Positions 1 through 4,924 of a stretch of 6,522 nt of DNA are shown here, one piece after another (within the stretch, counting starts at the first letter, position 1; every line of letters starts with the position of its first letter). Source of the stretch: Chlamydiota bacterium (GTDB taxonomy: Bacteria > Chlamydiota > Chlamydiia > Chlamydiales > Rhabdochlamydiaceae). The position numbers and the translations under genes were made by a program. The notes under the pieces were generated by a model. The model had not been told where the DNA came from. It saw only the letters and a list, made by a program, of their open reading frames with translations, and ran no database searches. The DNA lies in the NCBI GenBank assembly GCA_016866585.1, contig VGMB01000091.1:1-6522 (forward strand), read 5' to 3'.

Positions 1-551
1 CTGGGAGGCGTAATGAGATTTACCCTCTCTCTTTCCGCTAACCTATACATTTCATATGAGTCTCCGGCTCCATCCATGAGCACATCTTTAACCGATTTAG
101 GAAGATGATCCATTGTCATTTTGAATAGGGTAGGATCTCCAAATGATTCATCTGAGGTAATAGTAAAGAGAATTTCATGCGTTTTAGGACATACGCCTAA
201 GGTCATTTTCCTCCACTTTTTCCTCTTAGATTCCCCTTGTATTTTTACATGCCATTCACCATCCCCATAGATTTTCACCCCATTAGAGTCAATGGCGATA
301 TGTGTAGGTTTGTGGGAGGAGAGTTTTTTATAGTCTAAGTTCAACCACTTCACTTTTCTTGAAATTCTAGAATAGGACGGAACAGGCAAAGTGATTTGCA
401 TCATAGCAAATAACAAGCGAATGAACCTTTCAGTAGCGCGAAGAGTAAGATCAAAAAAGAACCTCGGCATGCAGATTGCTGGAATGGCAGAATCGGAGTA
501 TTTTTCAGGTCTGACTGCTTTGAAGTTTTTTTGCTTATACGTAGGGTTACG
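1..551 (-). pseudogene. IS5-family (IS903 group) DDE transposase, partial and 5'-degenerate
   Basis: Reading leftwards from 551, an open frame of about 183 codons runs off the window at base 1. It contains a YSDSAI segment, then LRATERF and LPVPSYSRISRK, which match the N-terminal helical region of IS903-type transposases. The catalytic core follows: IAIDSNGVKIYG (first Asp), GEWHVK, KRKKWRKM, and DVLMDGAGDS (second Asp, where DGAYDT is usual). The last visible residues, NLITPP, match the conserved VIPPR region; the catalytic Glu would lie outside. The frame starts directly after a stop at 552-554. Further stops at 570-572, 594-596 and 597-599 remove the usual N-terminus of about 30 to 45 residues, and no ATG precedes the conserved part. 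The first in-frame Met is at 470, inside the domain. This looks like a dead copy, although a frameshift near 550 could hide part of the N-terminus. The assignment rests on remembered family motifs; a protein search would confirm it. Confidence 0.75.
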
Positions 552-646
552 TTAGTTTTTGCCTACCCACTAGACTAAAGCGGGTCTTTCTGTTTATCAA
601 TCAAACAATTAATCCTAAGATGCTTATCCTATGTCGACTTTAATGA

Positions 647-664
647 GAATTACTCAACAACTCC
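647..664 (-). repeat. Putative terminal inverted repeat of the IS
   Basis: On the minus strand this reads GGAGTTGTTGAGTAATTC. It agrees at 14 of 18 positions with the IS903 terminal repeat as I recall it (GGCTTTGTTGAATAAATC), including the central TTGTTGA block. It lies about 110 bases outside the open part of the transposase frame, roughly where the outer end of such an element is expected. The partner repeat is not in the window, so this is a candidate. Confidence 0.45.
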
Positions 665-692
665 AAAAATACAATAATCTGTGTAGTCTTAG

Positions 693-746
693 CTTTTTCC
701 TCCAAGCTTTTCTAAGCTCTCAGCTCTAGATAGAAAGGGGAAAAAG
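693..746. other. Long imperfect inverted repeat (hairpin)
   Basis: CTTTTTCC at 693-700 is complementary to GGAAAAAG at 739-746. Inside it, CTTT at 707-710 can pair with AAAG at 734-737. An inner stem of TCTA+AGCT (711-718) pairs with AGCT+TAGA (722-730), with a three-base loop and one bulged C at 726. The whole could fold into a rod with a five-base bulge at 702-706. On the + strand the sequence just after it is only moderately T-rich, so it may be a weak terminator of whatever lay upstream before the IS arrived. A role in the operon leader is also possible. The pairing is seen in the sequence; the role is unknown. Confidence 0.4.
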
Positions 747-848
747 TTTCCATTTTCATATTTCCAAAATCAACCATTGCGCTCAATCCTTGCTTTGATA
801 TATGCGTAAAAGATAAACAGTTTATGGATGCACCTTTGGAAAATTGAG

Positions 849-877
849 TTGATTTAAAGCCTTAAAAAAGCTAAAAA
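849..877 (+). promoter_or_regulatory. Weak sigma-70-like promoter candidate for scc4-cdsD operon
   Basis: TTGATT at 849-854 (4 of 6 to TTGACA) is separated by 17 bases from TAAAAA at 872-877 (4 of 6 to TATAAT). Transcription would begin near 884, leaving a leader of about 30 bases before the GTG at 914. An alternative pair is TTGCTT 790-795 with GATAAA 812-817 (spacer 16). Matches this weak occur by chance in AT-rich DNA, so the call is tentative. Confidence 0.25.
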
Positions 878-913
878 TTTCGGTGCGTGCCAGTACCACT
901 TTGGGAGAATAAC

Positions 914-1327
914 GTGTTAGACAAGTATCTCGATCAGCTTTCATCTGACTTAGAACTTGAACCTTTTGACAAAAAGAAAGACAACCAGGGCTTTTATACC
1001 GTCAGGTTAGCAGATGATATTTGTCTATATATGAAAGACCTTTTTCCTGGGCTAATGATGACATCTCAACTTATAGAATGTCCAGAAAGCAAACGAGAAG
1101 TCCTTTTCATATACCTCATGAAAGCTAACTTTCTAGGGTTATCTACGGGAGGTTCCGCAATTGGCCTAGATAAAAATGAGAAATACTTGACACTGTCTCG
1201 CATTATAACGTATGACATAAACTACAAATCTTTTAAGGAAATTATTGAAGATTTTGCTAACTATCTCGACCTTTGGCGTCAAGAAGTCAAACGTCATCAA
1301 CAGGCAGCAGAAGAAGGAATACTTTAA
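914..1327 (+). CDS. scc4: Scc4-like type III secretion chaperone / RNA polymerase-binding protein (CT663 homologue)
   Basis: The protein has 137 residues from the GTG at 914. A GGAG at 904-907 sits six bases before that GTG. An upstream in-frame GTG at 887 would give 146 residues but has no ribosome binding site. The chosen length is close to the roughly 133 residues of C. trachomatis Scc4. The layout is that of a class I secretion chaperone: an N-terminal helix (residues 1-13), a beta region, then YLMKANFLG (68-76), a Gly-rich turn with IGLD (83-86), YLTLSRII (91-98), and a long C-terminal helix ending in DFANYLDLWRQEV (113-125). No signal peptide or membrane segment is present. In C. trachomatis, Scc4 forms a complex with Scc1 to chaperone the gatekeeper CopN, and also binds RNA polymerase through the beta flap and sigma66 region 4. 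Position directly before cdsD matches CT663-CT664. Its stop overlaps the ribosome binding site of cdsD, which suggests translational coupling. Homology is called from fold pattern and synteny; the RNA polymerase role in this organism is inferred. Confidence 0.75.
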   Translation: MLDKYLDQLSSDLELEPFDKKKDNQGFYTVRLADDICLYMKDLFPGLMMTSQLIECPESKREVLFIYLMKANFLGLSTGGSAIGLDKNEKYLTLSRIITYDINYKSFKEIIEDFANYLDLWRQEVKRHQQAAEEGIL

Positions 1328-1339
1328 GGGCAACATCTC

Positions 1340-3085
1340 ATGGCAGGATATCTCATAGCAGAAGAGGGGCCTTTGGCCGGCGTAACTATACGTTTCGAAA
1401 ATGACTCAGAATGGATCCTAGGTAGAGATCCGGATGAAGTGTCCATTGTTCTTGAAGACCCTATGGTATCAAGAAGACACGTTATATGTAGGCTGACACC
1501 AGAAGGTTATGTTTTAGAAAATTTAAGTTCCGTTAATCCAGCAACACAAAATGGCAAGGTCATAACAGAGTCCGTCCTACTAAGAGAAGGAGACATCCTC
1601 CAAATAGGCAGTACGTTCTTTCGCTTCACAGAGAAAGAGCCTTTAGAAGAGACGCCCTCCCTTTTTGACACTGAAGCCGAGCCCCTAAATTTTGAAGACC
1701 TCGACGACCTATCTTCCGTGTCGTTTGGTAACACAGGCATGACACGATGGCTCCTCAAAGTCATATCAGGTCCTAATGCAGGCGCTGAATTCTCGCTAGA
1801 AAAAGGTTCTTCTTACATCCTCGGTAAAGACCCATCCCTCAGTGATCTGGTATTCAACGACCTCAGCGTATCACGACAACACGCTAAAATAAGCATCTCC
1901 GACGAAGATGAAATCACAATTGAAGATCTGGGCAGTCGCAACGGCATGCTTGTCAACGGAGAACTCACCGAAGATCAAACACCTCTTAAATCACAGGATC
2001 TTATTGCTATTGGAACCACTTCATTTTTAATCATCGACAGAGAAGAATCTCACGAGACAATAATATCTGCACCACCAGTAGCTGCAAGCAAAAAAGAGCC
2101 TGAACCCGCAGAGCAGATCAAAGAAGAATTTTTAGAAGAACAGCCTGCTGCCCCAGTAAAAAAAGACTGGAGAGAAATGATTATACCCACCAAACACATT
2201 ATAGTTGCTGGCGGGTTTTGTCTGGTTCTTATTGGACTTGTTGCCTCTACTTTTTCCCTTTTTAAAACAGAAAATATTGAAATGCATGTTAAAAACGAAG
2301 CAGACCAGATCAAAGACGTCCTTGAAAAATTCCCGGATCTACAGTTCACCTTTAACGAAGCTACCGGCAAACTATTCTTACTTGGTCACGTACTCAATAA
2401 TGTAGAGAAACAAGAACTATCCTATACATTAAAAGGGCTTCCTTTTATATCTAGCATCGACGACAACGTCGTCATCGACGAGTATGTATGGCAAAATATG
2501 AATGCATTGCTTCTATCCAACCCCAACTGGCAGATGGTATCAATACATTCCCCTATGCCTGGCAGGTTTGTTATGAAGGGATATGTAGAGACAGTAGAAC
2601 AAGCGGAAACTCTAGCTGAATATATTAATATTAACTTCCCCTATCTAGATAGACTACAAAACAATGTGGTTATTGAAAATAACCTCAATCTCCAAATACA
2701 AGGAATGCTCTCTGAACAAGGTCTCAGCGGAGTCACCTATCAGCTTACAGGAGGAGAACTAGTGCTTGCAGGAAAAGTAGATGAAAGAGACCGCTCTTAT
2801 TTTAAAGATCTCCTCGGCAAGCTCAAAGGACTACCTGGTGTTCGCGAAGTAAAGAACTTTGTAGTATATAGTACGGCAGAAACATCTCGCGTAGACATAT
2901 CTAAACAATATCAGGTATCTGGATATTCACAAGGATCAGATGACCATTCTTTTGTTGTAATTAACGGAAAAGTGCTTAGCAATGGTGATATTATAGATGG
3001 AATGATGATAACAAATATACAGAGCACAATGATTTTACTAGAAAAAGATGGATTAAAATTTAGAATTAACTACAATCTGCAATAA
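1340..3085 (+). CDS. cdsD: CdsD, T3SS inner-membrane ring protein (SctD) with two FHA domains
   Basis: This 581-residue protein starts at an ATG 12 bases after scc4, with AAGGG at 1326-1330 upstream. Two FHA domains form the cytoplasmic half. FHA1 (about 5-97) has GRD 28-30, SRRH 44-47 and NG 71-72. FHA2 (about 137-232) has GKD 162-164, SRQH 178-181, and LGSRNG 197-202 followed by NG 206-207. Both keep the Ser/His/Asn residues used for phosphothreonine binding, but FHA1 has N66-P67 where FHA2 has N201-G202. A Glu/Pro-rich linker (235-280) leads to one membrane helix (about 286-304). The periplasmic part has three BON-like ring-building repeats (about 312-380, 383-446, 452-510) and a small C-terminal beta domain (526-581, INGKV...GD.IDG) typical of the SctD C-terminus. 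SctD builds the outer of the two inner-membrane rings. In C. pneumoniae, CdsD is a substrate of the kinase PknD and binds CdsQ and CdsL. Chlamydia CdsD has about 830 residues; the missing length here probably lies in the linkers, since all domains are visible. Confidence 0.92.
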   Translation: MAGYLIAEEGPLAGVTIRFENDSEWILGRDPDEVSIVLEDPMVSRRHVICRLTPEGYVLENLSSVNPATQNGKVITESVLLREGDILQIGSTFFRFTEKEPLEETPSLFDTEAEPLNFEDLDDLSSVSFGNTGMTRWLLKVISGPNAGAEFSLEKGSSYILGKDPSLSDLVFNDLSVSRQHAKISISDEDEITIEDLGSRNGMLVNGELTEDQTPLKSQDLIAIGTTSFLIIDREESHETIISAPPVAASKKEPEPAEQIKEEFLEEQPAAPVKKDWREMIIPTKHIIVAGGFCLVLIGLVASTFSLFKTENIEMHVKNEADQIKDVLEKFPDLQFTFNEATGKLFLLGHVLNNVEKQELSYTLKGLPFISSIDDNVVIDEYVWQNMNALLLSNPNWQMVSIHSPMPGRFVMKGYVETVEQAETLAEYININFPYLDRLQNNVVIENNLNLQIQGMLSEQGLSGVTYQLTGGELVLAGKVDERDRSYFKDLLGKLKGLPGVREVKNFVVYSTAETSRVDISKQYQVSGYSQGSDDHSFVVINGKVLSNGDIIDGMMITNIQSTMILLEKDGLKFRINYNLQ

Positions 3086-3109
3086 TAAAGGATTCCAATA
3101 GGAGATCAC

Positions 3110-3346
3110 ATGTTTGGCTTAGAAAAAAAAGAAAAATCCCTATTCCAATTCGATCTGGAAAAGGAACTAAAAACTGATGCAAAAAAGAAAGATCTTTTAC
3201 TTAAAGAAATAGAAGAGACTATCAATAGTATAAAGAACTTGATCCGCCAAGGTGCATCAAGCAGTGACTTTGAAAATTACGGCACACTTTTGCATGGCTA
3301 TACCGCCCTCCAAAAAGTAATAAAAAAAGTATCAACATCTAAATAA
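3110..3346 (+). CDS. cdsE: CdsE, small needle co-chaperone (CT665 homologue)
   Basis: This 78-residue protein is charged and mostly helical. Two helices (about 16-47 and 52-75) are joined at a Gly-Ala-Ser-Ser turn (48-52), which fits the helical-hairpin YscE-type chaperones. AGGAG at 3100-3104 lies five bases before the ATG. It follows cdsD after 24 bases and precedes cdsF by 12, the CT664-CT665-CT666 order. In C. trachomatis, CdsE and CdsG form a complex with the needle subunit CdsF and keep it from polymerising in the cytoplasm. The sequence has no catalytic motif, signal peptide or membrane segment. The sequence alone gives only the size and helical pattern; the name depends on its place between cdsD and cdsF. 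Confidence 0.8.
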   Translation: MFGLEKKEKSLFQFDLEKELKTDAKKKDLLLKEIEETINSIKNLIRQGASSSDFENYGTLLHGYTALQKVIKKVSTSK

Positions 3347-3358
3347 TAGGAGTTAGCT

Positions 3359-3616
3359 ATGTCAGGCGATTATAAAGATTACTACTGTACTTTAAGCTTT
3401 ACAACGCTCATCAAAAATTACAGCGCAAGACAACAAGAAGTAGTAGACCAAGTGAACGCTGTTGCTAGCTCTATCACTACAGCTACACCTGGTAAATTCT
3501 TACTACTTCAGTTTTCTATGAGCCAAGTTACACAGATTGGAGATTCTATTTCCAACTTAATCACGCAAGTTCAGTCAGTGATTAACAACTCGGTAAGAAA
3601 CCAGAAGACCTCATAA
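3359..3616 (+). CDS. cdsF: CdsF, T3SS needle subunit (SctF)
   Basis: The protein has 85 residues, the size of chlamydial CdsF (about 83) and of other needle proteins. It shows two amphipathic helices (about 12-42 and 47-80) with a Thr-Pro-Gly turn at 43-45, matching the helix-turn-helix needle fold. The turn differs from the PxxP type in Yersinia and Shigella needles. The C-terminal helix is rich in Gln, Ser, Val and Ile, as needed for packing in the helical filament. There is a single cysteine, C10, in DYYCTLSF. AGGAG at 3348-3352 is six bases before the ATG. CdsF is exported by the apparatus and polymerises outside the cell into the needle. The gene lies between its presumed chaperones cdsE and cdsG, as in Chlamydia. 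Confidence 0.88.
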   Translation: MSGDYKDYYCTLSFTTLIKNYSARQQEVVDQVNAVASSITTATPGKFLLLQFSMSQVTQIGDSISNLITQVQSVINNSVRNQKTS

Positions 3617-3663
3617 CTTGATTTTTTTGATTTTTTAAGACCTCTTAGCTTAGGAAGAAAGAC

Positions 3664-4092
3664 ATGGATCTCAACAAATATAAAGACCACTTTATCTACA
3701 TGGTAGAAGCTGGTTTCATCGCAGTTAACCAAGCAGATGAAGATTGTGCAACAAAACTATTCAAAGCAGCCTCTCTTTTAGAGCCAAAAAACCTCTTACC
3801 AAAAGTTGGCATGGGATATCTATATCTTTGCAAACTACAGCTGAAGCTGGCATGTAAGGCATTCGAAGAAATTTTGCAAGAAGACCCAAATAACGAGATG
3901 GCAAAAACCTTCCTAGGCCTCAGCATGTCATTAAACCCAGCTGATGTAAAACAAGGTGAAAAAATATTAGAAGAATCGGCAAAAAACTCCCACGATCCTA
4001 TGGTAAAAGACCTAGCAAAAAATGCTCTTGAGTTCGTTGAAAAGTTTGTGAATAAAGCGCCAACACCTCTTCAATCACAAGGAAAGAAATAA
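3664..4092 (+). CDS. cdsG: CdsG, TPR-type needle chaperone (CT667 homologue)
   Basis: This 142-residue protein is nearly all helical. It carries two tetratricopeptide repeats (about 13-46 and 47-80), the second with the usual small and aromatic positions (GMGYLYLCK, ACKAFEEIL, DPNNEMA). A weaker third unit spans about 81-114. The tail from 130 is Pro/Gln/Lys-rich and probably disordered. Size, TPR content and position after the needle gene match YscG-type chaperones, which cradle the C-terminal helix of the needle subunit together with the YscE-type partner. In C. trachomatis, CT667 is CdsG. AGGAAG at 3652-3657 precedes the ATG by six bases. The 47-base gap after cdsF is T-rich but has no convincing terminator. 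The gene is followed by a strong terminator and so is likely the last of its transcript. Confidence 0.87.
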   Translation: MDLNKYKDHFIYMVEAGFIAVNQADEDCATKLFKAASLLEPKNLLPKVGMGYLYLCKLQLKLACKAFEEILQEDPNNEMAKTFLGLSMSLNPADVKQGEKILEESAKNSHDPMVKDLAKNALEFVEKFVNKAPTPLQSQGKK

Positions 4093-4130
4093 ATTAAATT
4101 ACTTTCTTAACTTTTAATTAATTCTAATAA

Positions 4131-4190
4131 ACTTCCATGACGAAAAAAAGCTTTTATGCTAATAATTGGTTATGGGAGTTTTCTTTTTTT
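4131..4190 (+). terminator. Rho-independent terminator after cdsG
   Basis: Bases 4131-4141 (ACTTCCATGAC) pair with 4169-4179 (GTTATGGGAGT) in an uninterrupted 11-base stem with two G-U pairs. A run of T with one C follows at once (4179-4190: four T, C, seven T). The loop is long at 27 bases but can fold further through AGC 4149-4151 with GCT 4158-4160. Placed 38 bases after the cdsG stop, it should end most transcripts of the scc4-cdsG unit, or attenuate read-through into the next gene. Confidence 0.75.
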
Positions 4191-4195
4191 ATAAA
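4166..4195 (+). promoter_or_regulatory. Sigma-70-like promoter candidate for CT668-like gene, cdsN, cdsO
   Basis: TTGGTT at 4166-4171 (3 of 6 to TTGACA) is 18 bases from TATAAA at 4190-4195 (5 of 6 to TATAAT). The start would fall near 4202, about 39 bases before the ATG at 4241. The -35 element lies in the terminator loop and 3' arm, and the -10 overlaps the end of the T run. Chlamydial sigma66 tolerates weak -35 elements and T-rich spacers, as here. The pattern is visible; promoter activity is inferred. Confidence 0.4.
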
Positions 4196-4240
4196 GTCTA
4201 CTTCTTAAATTCCTAACACGATTACATCCAAGAGAAGAGT

Positions 4241-4897
4241 ATGATTCAAAAACCAATACCTGATGACATTAATCCTCCTAGTAGAATCGGATCCATAATG
4301 CCGATTCAATCGGGTGAAGAACATGCCCCAACTGCTGGGCAATCCTTTTCTTCCTTAATGCAGAATGTTTCAGGAGCAGAAAGTCAAACAAGCAAGTCCC
4401 AAATGATATCCCCTTTCGACCTTGCTAATACAACACAACGCGGGGCCGTTTCACAACCAAGTCTTGGCACACTAGAAGCAAGCGTAAAACTTGCACAAAA
4501 TACTATGGCGGACCTACAGACACAGCTAAACTCTCCAGACATGAAGCTAAAGGCCTCACAGAAATATGTGGTTCAAAACAAGCTAGAAGAAGCCAACGGC
4601 AACCTGCGCGCAGCAAATGCTAAGCTTGGAACCCCTGCTGTCGACCCAGCACAAAAACAACCATCTACAGGCCCTCTGGCTAAGTTCCTCGACTACGTAT
4701 CCGATGGTATGAATCAAATTGAGGCAGCAAAAAAACAGGTCGGAGCCCTAAAAGAAAACGGAACAGACCTAAAACCTGCGGATTTTCTTTTGATACAACT
4801 AAAAATGAACAAAGCACAACAAGAGCTAGACTTCACATCCATTCTACTATCTAAAGCAGTAGAAGGCGTGAAAATGCTAATGAACGTACAGATCTAA
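4241..4897 (+). CDS. CT668-like T3SS protein, candidate inner-rod subunit (SctI-like C-terminus)
   Basis: This 218-residue protein has no recognised enzymatic motif and no membrane segment. The first 75 residues are rich in Pro, Ser and Gln and look disordered. A helical, coiled-coil-prone section covers about 76-128, a Pro-rich break 131-144, and helices 145-171 and 178-216. The last 40 residues (LKPADFLLIQLKMNK, then LLSKAVEGVKMLMNVQ) resemble the C-terminal helix of inner-rod proteins of the SctI family, where Leu/Gln-rich heptads end in SK.V..GV..L...Q. In Chlamydia the gene at this place, CT668, is of similar length (about 220 residues) and has been listed as hypothetical. The ribosome binding site is weak (GAAGAG, 4234-4239, almost touching the ATG). 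The gene is 28 bases before cdsN and so belongs to its transcript. Orthology to CT668 is likely from position and size; the rod role is my inference. Confidence 0.75.
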   Translation: MIQKPIPDDINPPSRIGSIMPIQSGEEHAPTAGQSFSSLMQNVSGAESQTSKSQMISPFDLANTTQRGAVSQPSLGTLEASVKLAQNTMADLQTQLNSPDMKLKASQKYVVQNKLEEANGNLRAANAKLGTPAVDPAQKQPSTGPLAKFLDYVSDGMNQIEAAKKQVGALKENGTDLKPADFLLIQLKMNKAQQELDFTSILLSKAVEGVKMLMNVQI

Positions 4898-4924
4898 AGT
4901 GCAATACTGAGCTAAGGAGCATAT

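Larger units (their letters stand above)
1..664 (-). mobile_element. Decayed IS5-family (IS903-like) insertion sequence, one end
   Basis: The stretch holds a minus-strand IS903-type transposase fragment (1-551) plus, just outside its 5' side, an 18-base sequence at 647-664 that resembles the IS903 terminal inverted repeat as I remember it. The element therefore probably ends at 664 and continues past the left edge of the window, where its other repeat would lie. The target duplication cannot be tested because only one end is present. Stop codons in the transposase frame between 552 and 599 show that this copy is not intact at its 5' end. The family assignment is firm from the protein; the exact outer boundary is an inference. 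Confidence 0.6.
665..913. other. Gene-free region between the IS and the T3SS operon
   Basis: I see no coding frame with a start and ribosome binding site here on either strand. The region is AT-rich with A and T tracts. It carries an imperfect hairpin at 693-746 and a weak sigma-70-like promoter candidate at 849-877, described separately. It should hold the promoter and leader of the scc4-cdsD operon. With the degenerate transposase 5' region (552-664), the stretch without any intact gene is about 360 bases. Confidence 0.6.

Noticed and set aside
882..897. Small hairpin GGTGC/GTACC just before the scc4 ribosome binding site
   Set aside because: Five pairs including a G-U, too weak to claim a regulatory role.
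2205..2405. Plus-strand open frame overlapping cdsD in another frame
   Set aside because: It overlaps the membrane helix and ring region of cdsD, has no ribosome binding site, and its hydrophobic start only mirrors the cdsD membrane segment.
3605..3644. AAGACCTC present twice (3605-3612 and 3637-3644) between cdsF and cdsG
   Set aside because: Eight bases, partly inside the cdsF coding end; most likely chance, with no matching structure.
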